This document shows, piece by piece, positions 1 through 9,866 of a DNA stretch of 64,000 bases. How positions within the stretch are numbered: the stretch's first letter is position 1; the number at the start of each line of letters is the position of its first letter. Under the pieces are notes generated by a model. It did no database searches. It was not told the DNA's origin and was given only the letters and a program-made list of their open reading frames with translations. Location of the stretch: positions 372,001 through 436,000 of the forward strand of contig NZ_WQCG01000002.1 of NCBI RefSeq assembly GCF_013032505.1. The letters run 5' to 3'. Both the position numbers and the translations under genes were made by a program. The stretch is from Ruegeria atlantica. GTDB taxonomy: Bacteria; Pseudomonadota; Alphaproteobacteria; Rhodobacterales; Rhodobacteraceae.

Positions 1-226
1 TGCTCAGCAGCTGCAAGGCGGTCGCAGCGACCAGAGCCTGTTTCGTAGGGAAATGATGCGTAATTGCGCCACGCGAGATACCCGCTTTGGCCTGCACCTT
101 GGCAAAGGTTGTCTCTGCATATCCCATCTGATCAAGGCACGTGACCGTGGCATTGCAGATTTTTGCCTGCATATCCCGGGATCTTTGATCCTGGACCGAG
201 GGTTTCTTTTGAATCGTTTCCGTCAT
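1..226 (-). CDS. TetR-family transcriptional regulator (N-terminal part, cut by window edge)
   Basis: Reading the minus strand from an ATG at 226-224 gives about 75 residues with a helix-turn-helix typical of TetR repressors: TFAKVQAKAGISRGAITHHF followed by PTKQALVAATALQLL. The usual TetR pattern (A..AGvs.G.iy.HF..K..L) is clear. Only the DNA-binding domain is in the window; the ligand-binding part lies beyond base 1. The gene is divergent from the atu-like operon that starts at 340, so the natural inference is that it represses that operon in response to an acyl-CoA or related ligand, as AtuR does in Pseudomonas. The ligand is not deducible from this fragment. Confidence 0.85.
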   Translation of the reverse strand, partial: MTETIQKKPSVQDQRSRDMQAKICNATVTCLDQMGYAETTFAKVQAKAGISRGAITHHFPTKQALVAATALQLLS

Positions 227-290
227 CTTCCGTGGCGTCGCTGTGGCAGATCATCGTTGACCAGCGTGATCGGCAAATCATAAAAACAGA

Positions 291-303
291 ACAGTCGGTC
301 TGT
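291..303. promoter_or_regulatory. Possible TetR operator (ACAG-N5-CTGT) in the divergent promoter region
   Basis: The 113-bp gap between the divergent TetR and atuA-like genes holds a short inverted repeat, ACAG TCGGT CTGT. Its position is right for an operator controlling both genes, but the arms are only 4 bp, so this is a weak candidate. Confidence 0.3.
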
Positions 304-339
304 AAACTGCAGATCGCGCCAAAACGGGAGAGACGTGGC

Positions 340-2124
340 GTGACACATTCTCTGCGGATCGGAGGAGCAAGCGGGTTTTGGGGGGATGCCGCTCATGCAA
401 CACAGCAATTGCTGCGTGCCCCACAGATTGACTTTCTGGTCTACGACTACCTCGCCGAAATCACCATGTCGATCATGGCTCGCGCGCGCTTGAAAGATCC
501 CGAAAAGGGCTATGCGGTCGATTTCGTCTCAGAAGTTATGGCTCAAAACTTGAGCAAAATCGCCGAGCGCGGCGTAAAGGTGTTGTCAAATGCAGGCGGT
601 GTAAACCCAAAAGCTTGCGCCGATGCGTTGCGGGGCAAATCTGCTGAATTGAGATTGAACTTGAAAATAGCAGTTGTCGAAGGCGACGATCTGCTGCCCC
701 ATGCGGCTGAGTTCGCTGATCGGACCGAGATGTTCTCCGGTGCGCCCATGCCGCCGATTGAGAAAATCGCCTCGGTCAATGCATATATCGGTGCGGGGCC
801 AATATTGGCGGCGCTGCGGGCAGGCGCTGATATAGTCATCACAGGCCGTTGCGTCGACAGCGCACTAACGCTGGCCGCTTGTATGTCTCATTTCGGTTGG
901 CGGCACGAAGACCATGATTTTTTGGCTGCCGGGTCGCTGGCGGGGCATCTTCTGGAATGTGGTCCCCAAGCGACCGGAGGCAATTTCACGGACTGGAAAT
1001 TGGCAGGTGACATCGCCAAAATTGGCTATCCGATCGCAGAGATCAGCGATGATGGCAAAATCGCCCTGACAAAGCCGAAAGGTACGACCGGATGTGTGAC
1101 CCCTGCGTCGGTCTGTGAACAGATGCTGTATGAGATCGGCGATCCACGAGCGTATGTCTTGCCGGACGTGGTTTGCGACTTTTCCGATGTCAGGATCGAA
1201 CAATCAACGCCGGACCAAGTAATCGTCTCGGGCGCAAAAGGCCGCGCACCGACTGGGCAGCTAAAGGTGTCTGCCACTTGGGCAGATGGGTATCGCGCGG
1301 GAATGACGTTTCTGATCAACGGGCGCGACGCACGACAAAAATCGGATGCATTTGCCCAAGCGGGATTGGATCGCGCACGCGCTGTACTGCACCGAATGGG
1401 TGCCCCCGATTATCGTGAGGTGTCTGTAGAGGCTTTCGGCGGACGGCCCGGCACGAGCGAATACGAAGAGATCTCATTTAAAGCGGCTGTGAAGCACGAC
1501 GATCCCCGCGCCGTTGGTGTCTTCTTGCGTGAGATCACCGGGGCTGCATTGGCTGCACCACCGGGACTGCATATATTTACTGGGGGAGGGCGGCCAAAAC
1601 CTTCGCCGGTTGTCGCTCTGTTTTCCTTTCTGGTGCCCGCGGACACTGTAAACCTTCGTGTGACGATGGACGGCGAGAGCATCGCTTACACACCGCCAAA
1701 GACCTACCCGCAAGAGCCAGTGCCTGTTGGGATCAAAGCGCCGGAACCGGCCAATGAAAGCGTAGACAAGTGGGTCACACACCCCTTAGAAGATCTTGCA
1801 TGGGCAAGGTCTGGCGACAAAGGCGATATTGCTAACATCGGGGTTATTGCGCGCCATGCAGCATATCTCCCCTACATTTGGGCAGCGCTGACCGAAGCAT
1901 CGCTGGCAGACGTATTCTCTGACTCCCTGTGTGGCAGGGTCGATCGTTTCTATCTGCCCGGTACGCATTCCATGAACATTTTGCTGAACAATGCGCTGGG
2001 TGGCGGCGGCATAGCTTCCCTGCGTAATGATGCACAAGGTAAAAGCTTTTCTCAGATATTGCTGGCCACACCGATCAAGATTCCGGCAGAGTTATTCGTA
2101 CACCCCGAACAAGGAGGCGTCTGA
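340..2124 (+). CDS. atuA: AtuA-family acyclic terpene utilisation protein
   Basis: 594-residue protein of the AtuA/DUF1446 family. The body (residues about 5-450) carries the family's glycine-rich N-terminus RIGGASGFWGD and the VITGRCVDSALTLA stretch. The last ~110 residues, from LEDLAWARSGDKGD (about residue 483), form the AtuA-like ferredoxin-fold domain often fused to it. AtuA is required for citronellol/geraniol catabolism in Pseudomonas but its reaction is not established. The reading frame is open further upstream, but the GTG at 340 is preferred: it has a GGGAGAG ribosome site about 8 bases before it and gives the family's N-terminus. It overlaps the next gene by one base (TGATG), so the two are translationally coupled with the carboxylase genes. 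Confidence 0.85.
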   Translation: MTHSLRIGGASGFWGDAAHATQQLLRAPQIDFLVYDYLAEITMSIMARARLKDPEKGYAVDFVSEVMAQNLSKIAERGVKVLSNAGGVNPKACADALRGKSAELRLNLKIAVVEGDDLLPHAAEFADRTEMFSGAPMPPIEKIASVNAYIGAGPILAALRAGADIVITGRCVDSALTLAACMSHFGWRHEDHDFLAAGSLAGHLLECGPQATGGNFTDWKLAGDIAKIGYPIAEISDDGKIALTKPKGTTGCVTPASVCEQMLYEIGDPRAYVLPDVVCDFSDVRIEQSTPDQVIVSGAKGRAPTGQLKVSATWADGYRAGMTFLINGRDARQKSDAFAQAGLDRARAVLHRMGAPDYREVSVEAFGGRPGTSEYEEISFKAAVKHDDPRAVGVFLREITGAALAAPPGLHIFTGGGRPKPSPVVALFSFLVPADTVNLRVTMDGESIAYTPPKTYPQEPVPVGIKAPEPANESVDKWVTHPLEDLAWARSGDKGDIANIGVIARHAAYLPYIWAALTEASLADVFSDSLCGRVDRFYLPGTHSMNILLNNALGGGGIASLRNDAQGKSFSQILLATPIKIPAELFVHPEQGGV

Positions 2125-3743
2125 TGGGTTTTGTCAGCCAGATCGTCCGCGACTCTGAGGTCTTTGCGAAAAACCGGGCCGATATGCTGGCGCTGGTCGA
2201 TGAGATGCGCGCACTTGAAGCACGTCCAATCGCCCTTTCAGAAAAACGGCGCGAACGGATGGAGGCCCGGGGTCAGATCACACCCCGTGACCGACTGGCC
2301 CAGTTGCTGGATCCTGGAATGCCTTTTTTACAGCTGCATGGTTTGGCAGGCTATTGCGTCGATGTCGATGATCCGGAACAATCTGTTCCGGGCGCGTCGC
2401 TCCTCGTCGGTATCGGCTTTGTCTCCGGTGTGCGTTGCATGATTATCGTCGATGATGCGGGGATAAAGGCTGGTGCAATGGTCGAAATGTCGGCCGCAGC
2501 ATTCCTGAGCGCGCAGGACATGGCATGGAAACAGAACCTGCCATTCGTGCATCTTGTCGAAAGCGCCGGCGCAAACTTGATGGAATACAAGGTCGAGTTC
2601 TGGGCCAATGGCGGAAAACTGTTCCGCAACCTTGCCCGCCATTCGGCCGCTGGCTTGCCCAACATTGCAGTACTACACGGCCCGTCAACCGCCGGTGGGG
2701 CCTATATGCCCGGTCTTGCGGATTATGTGGTTGGCGTAAAGAATAATGGTATGGCTGCACTAGCTGGGGCCGCGCTGGTCCACGCAGCGACAGGTGAAAA
2801 AGCAAATGACCGCGATCTGGGCGGGTCCGAGATGCACGCCAGCACATCTGGGCTGGTCGACTACCTGGCCGAGGACGATGCGCACGGAATCGAAATCGCG
2901 CGGAACGTAATGGCTCGGTTAGATTGGAACAAATCTTTGCCCGTGCGTCGCAGCAAAGAGGTACAGCCGCCGAAATACGATGCGGATGAGATCGCGGGTC
3001 TTGTTCCAACCGATTACCGTGTTCCCTATGACGTCCGCGAAGTTGTTGCACGTATCGTGGATGGCTCGGACTTTGAGGATTTCAAACCCGGTTATGGTCC
3101 GGCGACGGTTTGTTTGCAGGCCGTGCTCAACGGTATCGCCGTGGGCATCCTAGGAAACAACGGACCACTTGATCCCGCCGGGGCAAACAAGGCCGCGCAG
3201 TTCATTCAGTTGTGCGGACAGGCTGATATCCCACTGATCTTTTTGAACAATATAACGGGTTTTATGGTCGGTACGCAATATGAACAGGGCGGCATGATCA
3301 AACATGGCGCCAAGATGATTCAGGCCGTCACTTCGGTTAACGTGCCAAAGATCACGCTTTATATCGGGGCAAGTTTCGGTGCGGGCAATTATGGAATGTG
3401 CGGCTATGCCTATGACCCGGACTTCTTGTTTGCGTGGCCCAATGCAGCAACGGGTGTGATGGGTGGCGAGCAGGCAGCCGGAACGATGGAAATGGTCGCG
3501 CGGGCTGGGTTCAAACGGAAGGGGATTGATCCGGACGAAGCCAAGTTGTCCGCACAAAAAGCAGCAATTACGCAGCACTTCACCAAACAGGAGAATGCGT
3601 TCTACACCTCGGGTCGGTGCATAGATCACGGCGTAATTGACCCGCGCGACACACGGCGTGTGCTGGGCTTTTGCCTTGAAACCTGCCTTGAAGGTCGTGC
3701 GCGGACGGTCAAACCCAGTTCGTACGGGGTGCACAGGTTCTGA
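2124..3743 (+). CDS. atuC: Acyl-CoA carboxylase, carboxyltransferase (beta) subunit, AtuC/MCC-like
   Basis: 539 residues, the normal length for the carboxyltransferase subunit of methylcrotonyl-CoA or geranyl-CoA carboxylase. Both crotonase-like halves are present: the N half includes GARDR-like RGQITPRDRLAQLLD and the glycine-rich GPSTAGGAYMPGLADY; the C half includes GNNGPLDPAGANKAAQF, GFMVGTQYEQGG and YGASFGAGNYGMCG-type oxyanion segments. It transfers CO2 from carboxybiotin to the gamma carbon of a branched enoyl-CoA. The flanking atuA-type gene argues for a geranyl-CoA-like substrate, but MCC activity cannot be excluded from sequence alone. A GGAGG site sits just before the ATG. It pairs with the biotin-carboxylase subunit 58 bases downstream. 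Confidence 0.85.
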   Translation: MGFVSQIVRDSEVFAKNRADMLALVDEMRALEARPIALSEKRRERMEARGQITPRDRLAQLLDPGMPFLQLHGLAGYCVDVDDPEQSVPGASLLVGIGFVSGVRCMIIVDDAGIKAGAMVEMSAAAFLSAQDMAWKQNLPFVHLVESAGANLMEYKVEFWANGGKLFRNLARHSAAGLPNIAVLHGPSTAGGAYMPGLADYVVGVKNNGMAALAGAALVHAATGEKANDRDLGGSEMHASTSGLVDYLAEDDAHGIEIARNVMARLDWNKSLPVRRSKEVQPPKYDADEIAGLVPTDYRVPYDVREVVARIVDGSDFEDFKPGYGPATVCLQAVLNGIAVGILGNNGPLDPAGANKAAQFIQLCGQADIPLIFLNNITGFMVGTQYEQGGMIKHGAKMIQAVTSVNVPKITLYIGASFGAGNYGMCGYAYDPDFLFAWPNAATGVMGGEQAAGTMEMVARAGFKRKGIDPDEAKLSAQKAAITQHFTKQENAFYTSGRCIDHGVIDPRDTRRVLGFCLETCLEGRARTVKPSSYGVHRF

Positions 3744-3801
3744 CCATGCTGAACAATTCGCGAAGTTCCCATCCAAAACAAAGAACGGCAGGGGTTGAGG
3801 C

Positions 3802-5775
3802 ATGACTTTTGATACGCTTCTGATTGCCAACCGCGGTGAAATCGCGGTGCGTATCCTGCGAACTGCCCGGTCGCTTGGACTGCGCACCGTGGCAGTTTAC
3901 ACAACCGCTGACGCACAATCCCCGCATGTCGACCTTGCCGATGAAGCGATTTGGATCGGGGAAGGACCGGTCGGAGACAGCTACCTGAAAGCTGAAAAGA
4001 TCATTGAGGCCGCGCAGGAAACCGGGGCAGGGGCGATCCACCCGGGTTACGGGTTTTTGTCCGAAAACGCAGAGTTTGCGGCGGCAGTTGGCGCTGCGGG
4101 CCTAACTTTTATCGGACCCGAACCCGAGGCAATCCGGCTGATGGGCGACAAGGCCGTTGCCAAACGCCTGATGACAGATGCCGGTGTGCCCTGCGTGCCG
4201 GGGTATGAAGGCGATGAACAATCTGATACCGCTTTGACAGCAAAAGCCTGCAAAATTGGCTTCCCCATCATGGTTAAAGCCGCAGCAGGAGGGGGCGGGC
4301 GCGGGATGCGTCTCGTCCAGTCCGCTGAGGCACTTCCCGAGACGATTTCAATCGCAAGATCTGAGGCCGAGAGCGCTTTTGGATCCGGCGGGCTGATCCT
4401 TGAAAAAGCGATCAGCGATGCGCGCCATATCGAATTTCAGATTTTTGCCGATGGGCATGGGAACGTGATTCATCTGGGCGAAAGAGAGTGCTCGGTTCAG
4501 CGCCGCCACCAGAAAGTTATCGAAGAAGCCCCAAGCCCGGCCATGACGCCAGAATTGCGTGCCCAAATGGGGGCTGTGGCGATTGAGGCCGCCCGTGCTG
4601 TGGGCTATTGCGGCGCCGGAACCGTGGAATTCCTTCTGGAACCATCCGGCACGTTCTATTTCCTGGAAATGAACACCCGTCTGCAGGTTGAACATCCGGT
4701 TACCGAAATGGTCGCGGGCCTTGATCTTGTGGCGCTGCAGATCTCAGTCGCACAAGGTGACGCACTTTCAGTCTCCCAAGAAGACATCACCCTGGATGGC
4801 CACGCCATCGAAGTGCGCCTTTATGCCGAAGACCCCGCGAACGGGTTTCTTCCGGCAATCGGCCCAATTGATTTCTGGCAAGCTGCATCCGGCCACGGTG
4901 TGCGTGTGGATGCAGGTATCCAACAAGGGCAAGATGTATCTCCTTTCTATGACCCAATGCTCGCAAAGATCATTGCGCATGGCCCAACCCGCGAAACGGC
5001 ACGCACGCGGCTGGTTATGGCTGTGAAAGAAACCATTTTGCTGGGAACGGTAACGAATGCACCGTTTTTGGACGATATTTTACAGCACAAATTCTTCATC
5101 TCCGGCGAAGCAACGACAACGTTTCTGGATCGGACTTATCCCGAAGGCCTTCCTGCGTACGAAGTAAATGCCCGAGACATCGCATTGGCGACAGCGCTGT
5201 TGTTGGATGCGGATCAGGCCCGTGCCAGGGCAACGGCGGGCTATGTCTCAGCCGACCAGCTTGGTTGGGCCAGTGCGGCGTTGCCGCCGTTTGCTACGAC
5301 GTTTGCTTATAGAGACACGGAGATACAAACGCGCGCACTCGCCCGCCCGGGTGGGTGGACGATTTGGGTCTATGGCGACTCGTATGATGTCTCGTGCACC
5401 AAGTGTGACAACGGAAAGGTTCGCGCGCGCATAAATGCCCAGACCGTAGATGCCGCCACACACATAACGCACGACACAGCCCAGATCGCCATTGGCCCCG
5501 AACGTTTGATTTTTAGACGCCTGCGCCCGGGTGCGCTGGGTGCGGAACCCGTTGCTGGCGGCCGCGTTACCGCCCCCATGCCGGGCGCCTTGGTCGAGGT
5601 GTCCGCGAAACCGGGTCAGAACGTGTCCAAGGGAGATCGGTTGGCTGTTCTCGAAGCCATGAAAATGCAGCACCAGATCACCGCTGGCGTTGATGGGGTC
5701 GTCACCTCTGTCCATGTTGAGGTTGGCCAGCAGTTGAATGCGGGGGATGTATTGATCGAGATTGATGAAACGTAG
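3802..5775 (+). CDS. atuF: Acyl-CoA carboxylase, biotin carboxylase/BCCP (alpha) subunit, AtuF/MCC-like
   Basis: 657 residues. The biotin carboxylase part (about 1-445) starts with the family's LIANRGEIAVRILRTARSLG and has the ATP-grasp glycine loop KAAAGGGGRGMR and the EMNTRLQVEHPVTE active-site segment. A linker domain follows, then a C-terminal biotinyl carrier domain (about 580-657) with the biotinylation motif EAMKMQ, Lys621 being the acceptor. It carboxylates its own biotin with ATP and bicarbonate and hands CO2 to the beta subunit encoded upstream. Biotin for it could come from the bio operon 4.4 kb downstream. The GC-rich spacer from the beta subunit (58 bases) contains no terminator. 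Confidence 0.92.
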   Translation: MTFDTLLIANRGEIAVRILRTARSLGLRTVAVYTTADAQSPHVDLADEAIWIGEGPVGDSYLKAEKIIEAAQETGAGAIHPGYGFLSENAEFAAAVGAAGLTFIGPEPEAIRLMGDKAVAKRLMTDAGVPCVPGYEGDEQSDTALTAKACKIGFPIMVKAAAGGGGRGMRLVQSAEALPETISIARSEAESAFGSGGLILEKAISDARHIEFQIFADGHGNVIHLGERECSVQRRHQKVIEEAPSPAMTPELRAQMGAVAIEAARAVGYCGAGTVEFLLEPSGTFYFLEMNTRLQVEHPVTEMVAGLDLVALQISVAQGDALSVSQEDITLDGHAIEVRLYAEDPANGFLPAIGPIDFWQAASGHGVRVDAGIQQGQDVSPFYDPMLAKIIAHGPTRETARTRLVMAVKETILLGTVTNAPFLDDILQHKFFISGEATTTFLDRTYPEGLPAYEVNARDIALATALLLDADQARARATAGYVSADQLGWASAALPPFATTFAYRDTEIQTRALARPGGWTIWVYGDSYDVSCTKCDNGKVRARINAQTVDAATHITHDTAQIAIGPERLIFRRLRPGALGAEPVAGGRVTAPMPGALVEVSAKPGQNVSKGDRLAVLEAMKMQHQITAGVDGVVTSVHVEVGQQLNAGDVLIEIDET

Positions 5776-5864
5776 ATGGATTTGGATGTGAATCGGCTGT
5801 CGCCTCTCTCCAAAGGCATCCAGACCCATCGAAGACAGCCAAAACAAGATCGAAGGAAGACGCA

Positions 5865-6650
5865 GTGCAACAGGCAACCGATTTTCTGGAAGAAAGCGAG
5901 GCATTGTTTGCCATTCTGGCCGATGCTTCGGGCGACCAATGGTCCACCCAAACCCAATTCAAGGGATGGACGTTGAACGACGTTCTGGTGCACCTGCACT
6001 ATTGGAACCAAATGGCCGATTTGTCGCTTCAGGACCCTGACGCGTTTACTGCACGGATTGGGGCACTTTTCACCCAAGCAAAGGCTGAAGGGCTACGTGC
6101 GGCGGAAAATAAAGCGATCTTGCTGCGTGGGAACGAGCTGCGCGAAGCGTGGCGGGCACTTTACACGGACATTGGCAAACGGTGGGCTGATCTCAACCCC
6201 AAACACCGGGTGAAATGGGCCGGCCCGGATATGTCGGTGCGCTCGTCAATGACCGCCCGTCAGATGGAAACATGGGCGCATGGACAAGAGGTTTTTGATA
6301 TTCTTGGCATAGAGCGCGTCGAACGGGACCGGATAAAAAACATCGTCATTCTGGGGATTAACACGTTTGGTTGGGCCTATCAGGTCAACGGCAAACCCGT
6401 ACCAGAGGCGATGCCACGATTGGAATTGACCGCACCGTCCGGAGCCTTGTGGGAGTTCGGTGAACAAGGGGTCAACCGGATAACAGGATCTGCGGTGGAG
6501 TTCGCGCAGGTATCAGCCCAAACACGCAACATTGCGGATACATCGCTGAAGGTAGAGGGGCCGGTTGCTGCGGAATGGATGTCGATCGCGCAGTGTTTTG
6601 CCGGCGGTCGCGAAACACCTCCTGCACCGGGCAGCCGTCACCGCGCTTAA
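5865..6650 (+). CDS. TIGR03084-type protein (DinB/MDMPI-like N-terminal fold)
   Basis: 261 residues beginning at a GTG with GAAGGAAG before it. The N-terminal ~150 residues resemble the four-helix DinB/mycothiol-maleylpyruvate-isomerase-like fold, with FKGWTLNDVLVHLHYWN (metal-binding His region), RSSMTARQMETWAHGQEVFD and its conserved His. This family typically sits beside AtuA-type and acyl-CoA carboxylase genes, as here. Function is not established; a role in the same acyl-CoA pathway is inferred only from co-location. It is the fourth gene of the atu-like operon, 89 bases after the carboxylase. Confidence 0.7.
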   Translation: MQQATDFLEESEALFAILADASGDQWSTQTQFKGWTLNDVLVHLHYWNQMADLSLQDPDAFTARIGALFTQAKAEGLRAAENKAILLRGNELREAWRALYTDIGKRWADLNPKHRVKWAGPDMSVRSSMTARQMETWAHGQEVFDILGIERVERDRIKNIVILGINTFGWAYQVNGKPVPEAMPRLELTAPSGALWEFGEQGVNRITGSAVEFAQVSAQTRNIADTSLKVEGPVAAEWMSIAQCFAGGRETPPAPGSRHRA

Positions 6651-6711
6651 GGTGTCCAATCTGCGTGAATAAAAGTTGAATATAGCACTTGAACCCGGCA
6701 CAAAAGGAACC

Positions 6712-7785
6712 ATGCGTCCGACCGAAAGCGAAGATATCCTGCAGTTTAACGTGACAAAACTTGCATCTGGCCTGATCGTCGCGTTCGTCATCGGTTGGCT
6801 ACTTGTGCTGGGCAAAAGCATCTTTCTACCGGTCCTGTTGGGCATTATCGGGATTTACATTCTGGACTCGACCGCTTCGACAATCGGCCGTGTTCCAGGG
6901 TTGCGACACATTCCGCGCAGAGGCCGCCGTTTGCTTGCGCTGCTTGCCATCTTTCTGATGTTGGTTCTGATCGGAGTATTCCTTGAGGCAAACGCACAAG
7001 CAGTCGCACAGAACATCCCACAGTATCAAACCAACCTGAAGGCGCTGCTTGACTCGGTAATGGCCATGCTGGGCGTTAAAAAACTGCCGGATTGGTCCAC
7101 GATCGAACAGACGCTTGCTGGCAAGTTCAATATCCTGGGATTTGTGCAGGGAACGCTGTCTACGGTGCAGGGTTTCGGCACGGTCTTGATGATGACGATC
7201 CTTTATATCGTGTTCATCCTTTCCGATCTGGATGACATGCCGGAAAAGGTTCGAAAGGCGCTGGGTGATGCTGAAACAGCAGACCGGTCGCTGAAAATCG
7301 TCGCTCAGATTAACCAGAAAATCGGCAGCTACCTGAGCGCCAAGACCCTGATCAACGTCATCCTGGCCGTGATCTCATACTTAATCATGCTGTTGCTTGG
7401 GATCGAATTCGCGATGTTCTGGGCCATTTTGATTGGGCTCCTGAACTATATTCCGTATCTGGGTTCTATCGTGGGTGTCCTGTTTCCCGTCATGCTCAGC
7501 CTCGTGCAATTCGGTGGTATTTGGCACGCAGTTGTCGCGTTGGGCGCGCTTATGGCGGCGCAGCTGTTTGTCGGAAATTTTCTTGAGCCCCGATTGGTCG
7601 GGAACTCGGTGAACCTGAGCGGGTTCATGGTGCTGTTTTCCCTTACGATCTGGACTGCGATGTGGGGATTGGCAGGCACCATACTGGCAATACCGTTGAC
7701 CGCCGTTGTGATGATCATCTTGTCGCAAATCCATTCCACGCGACCGCTGGCTATTTTGATGTCAGAAAGCGGCGAGCTTGACTGA
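6712..7785 (+). CDS. AI-2E family transporter (PerM/TqsA-like permease)
   Basis: About 357 residues of a multi-pass inner-membrane protein with the AI-2E family layout: two or three N-terminal helices (VAFVIGWLLVLGKSIFLPVLL), a soluble insert (about 100-150), then a helical bundle with GLLNYIPYLGSIVGVLFPVM and the conserved FVGNFLEPRLVGNSVNLSG motif. Members include TqsA, the AI-2 exporter, and many proteins of unproven substrate; no quorum-sensing role can be claimed here. The frame is open back to a TTG at 6676, but the ATG at 6712 follows an AAAGGA, though the spacing is short; the start is therefore uncertain by 12 codons. Confidence 0.85.
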   Translation: MRPTESEDILQFNVTKLASGLIVAFVIGWLLVLGKSIFLPVLLGIIGIYILDSTASTIGRVPGLRHIPRRGRRLLALLAIFLMLVLIGVFLEANAQAVAQNIPQYQTNLKALLDSVMAMLGVKKLPDWSTIEQTLAGKFNILGFVQGTLSTVQGFGTVLMMTILYIVFILSDLDDMPEKVRKALGDAETADRSLKIVAQINQKIGSYLSAKTLINVILAVISYLIMLLLGIEFAMFWAILIGLLNYIPYLGSIVGVLFPVMLSLVQFGGIWHAVVALGALMAAQLFVGNFLEPRLVGNSVNLSGFMVLFSLTIWTAMWGLAGTILAIPLTAVVMIILSQIHSTRPLAILMSESGELD

Positions 7786-7841
7786 ATGCACAGCAACCCG
7801 GATTTCGGAGTTAAACAACCGTTCTTCTGTAGTGAGCGACC

Positions 7842-7870
7842 GCCGCCCTCTGGAAAAGACGGCGGCCTTT
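7842..7870. terminator. Bidirectional hairpin terminator between convergent genes
   Basis: CCGCCG and CGGCGG arms flank a roughly 14-base loop, followed by TTT on the plus strand and an A/T-poor side on the minus strand. It lies between the convergent AI-2E permease and the nucleotidase gene, where a shared terminator is expected. Confidence 0.55.
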
Positions 7871-7886
7871 AGAAAACCTCTTTGGC

Positions 7887-9866
7887 TTATAGTTTGATGC
7901 GGAACGCGGCAAAGCCATCGGAGCCTTCGCCGGCATCTTCGATCGACACCCCTTTGACATCGTCCATATAGTCGCGGGCCTTTGGTCCGGTTTCGAACAG
8001 AACCGTAGTATCCGCGAGTGGGGCGAAAGACCAATTGGCGTCGGCTTTTGGATCGATCGTACCCTGTTCGACAATGTAACGTACGATGACGTCGCGGTTG
8101 GTATCCGGCGCCTCGAAGACGATCGTGTCACCCATCGCACCCGGGAATGAGCCACCGCCCGAAGCGCGGTAATTGTTGGTGGCAATGATGAACTCCATAT
8201 CGTCGGTAATCGGAGTGCCGTTGAAGGACAGGTTCACGATCCGCGCGGCGTCGGGGTGCAACTCTTCACCTTTTGGCCCAAAGCGCGAAGGCTGGGACAG
8301 GTCGATCTGATAGGTCACGCCGTCCATTACGTCAAAATTATAGGACGGGAATTCCGGGTTCAGCAGGATTGCGTCAGCTGAGCCGGGCTCGACCTGATTG
8401 AACATACCCGCCGAACGCTCCAACCAGCCCCGGACCTGCGCGCCGTTCACGCGAACCGCCCGCACAGTGTTTGGATAGAGGTACAGGTCAGCTACGTTTT
8501 TGATGGCTACATCGCCCACTGGGACGTCGGTATAGTATTCTGGTCCACCACGGCCACCGGCCTTGAACGGGGCAGCGGCCGATAGGATTGGCAGCCCCTC
8601 GTGTTCGGTGCCCTTCATCATCTCTTCGACATACCACTTTTGCGCGATCGACACGATTTGCACCGACGGGTCATCCGCGACGAGCGCAAAATAGCTATGC
8701 AAAGGCGCAGACGTCTTGCCAACGGCGCGGCGCACATATGCCAGTGTTTCGTCGTGATCTTTGGCAACCGAATTCAGAACGGTCTGGTCGTCGCCAACCA
8801 GCGCGGTGATCGAGCGGTCTTCGTTGCGCTTTGAGATCGGGCGGGCCTCGGATGTCGTTGTGACGACGCGCCATTCGTCTCCGCTGCGTTCCAGTAGTAG
8901 GTCTAGCAGGCCCAGATGCGAGCCCCAGAATCCGCCCATGACCGCAGGTTTACCCAACAGCGTGCCTTTTTCGACGTCGATGCCTGGACGATCCGCGAAG
9001 GTGGGCGAAGGGAAGACCAGGTGATTGTGGCCTGTGACCAGCGCGTCGATGCCATCGACGCCAGCCAGCGCGACTGAGGCGTTCTCCATCCCGTCGGTGT
9101 GGTCTGCCTCACCGATACCCGAATGCGACAGGGCGATGATCAGGTCGCAGCCTTGCTCTTGCATTTCTGGTACATAGGCTTTCGCAGTATCGACAATGTC
9201 TCGGGCCTGAACGTTGCCTTCCAGATGCTTGCGATCCCAATTCATGATCTGAGGTGGTGTAAAGCCAATGACGCCGACCTTGATTGGATGCTTGCTGCCG
9301 TCGCCCATTTCAATTTCCCGGTCCAGAATGGCGTAAGGCTTGACCAGGGTCTTATCATCACGTGGCCCTGCACCTTGTTCTTTGGCTACGTTGGCCAACA
9401 CGACAGGGAAATCAGCGCCAGCGAGCGATTTTTCCAGAAAATCCAAGCCGTAGTTGAATTCGTGATTGCCCAAGGTCGCAGCGTCATAGCCGACTGTATT
9501 GAAGGCGGTTATGATTGGGTGGGCGTCGCCTTCCTTCATGCCGCGTTCATAGGCGATGTAATCACCCATCGGGTTTCCCTGCAAAAAGTCACCATTGTCT
9601 ACCAGCAACGAGTTGGTCGCTTCGGACCGAATATCGTTGATGATCGATGCCGTGCGCGACAGGCCCACGGTATCGCGCGGCTTGTCCGCGTAATAATCGT
9701 AAGGGAACACATGCACATGGATATCGGTTGTTTCCATGATCCGCAGATGCGCCTGATTGTCAGCGGCAGCGGCCGAAAACGGGTGCAGAGTGATTGCCGC
9801 GGCGCTGGCGGTCGTTGTGGCAAGGAACTGGCGACGAGACATCAAAAAGTGGCTGGAGGAGGTCAT
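7887..9866 (-). CDS. cpdB: Periplasmic 2',3'-cyclic-nucleotide 2'-phosphodiesterase/3'-nucleotidase (CpdB-type)
   Basis: 659 residues of the 5'-nucleotidase/CpdB family. A twin-arginine signal (SRRQFLATT, residues about 10-18) and an Ala-rich segment ending near FSAAAAD predict Tat export, fitting a metallo-enzyme folded in the cytoplasm. Metal-binding motifs of the calcineurin-like domain are complete: [26 protein letters not shown] and GHNHLVF. The C-terminal substrate domain carries the [16 protein letters not shown] segment. It would scavenge phosphate and nucleosides from cyclic or 3'-nucleotides. The ATG at 9866 is chosen because AAAGGA stands 6-7 bases before it; an internal ATG just before SRRQ is possible. 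It is divergent from bioB. Confidence 0.88.
   Translation of the reverse strand: MTSSSHFLMSRRQFLATTTASAAAITLHPFSAAAADNQAHLRIMETTDIHVHVFPYDYYADKPRDTVGLSRTASIINDIRSEATNSLLVDNGDFLQGNPMGDYIAYERGMKEGDAHPIITAFNTVGYDAATLGNHEFNYGLDFLEKSLAGADFPVVLANVAKEQGAGPRDDKTLVKPYAILDREIEMGDGSKHPIKVGVIGFTPPQIMNWDRKHLEGNVQARDIVDTAKAYVPEMQEQGCDLIIALSHSGIGEADHTDGMENASVALAGVDGIDALVTGHNHLVFPSPTFADRPGIDVEKGTLLGKPAVMGGFWGSHLGLLDLLLERSGDEWRVVTTTSEARPISKRNEDRSITALVGDDQTVLNSVAKDHDETLAYVRRAVGKTSAPLHSYFALVADDPSVQIVSIAQKWYVEEMMKGTEHEGLPILSAAAPFKAGGRGGPEYYTDVPVGDVAIKNVADLYLYPNTVRAVRVNGAQVRGWLERSAGMFNQVEPGSADAILLNPEFPSYNFDVMDGVTYQIDLSQPSRFGPKGEELHPDAARIVNLSFNGTPITDDMEFIIATNNYRASGGGSFPGAMGDTIVFEAPDTNRDVIVRYIVEQGTIDPKADANWSFAPLADTTVLFETGPKARDYMDDVKGVSIEDAGEGSDGFAAFRIKL

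Noticed and set aside
163..339. Upstream extension of the AtuA-family reading frame
   Set aside because: It overlaps the divergent TetR gene start and promoter; the GTG at 340 has a proper ribosome site and gives the family's N-terminus.
3150..3887. 245-codon minus-strand open frame
   Set aside because: Antisense to the two carboxylase genes, with no family resemblance and no ribosome site.
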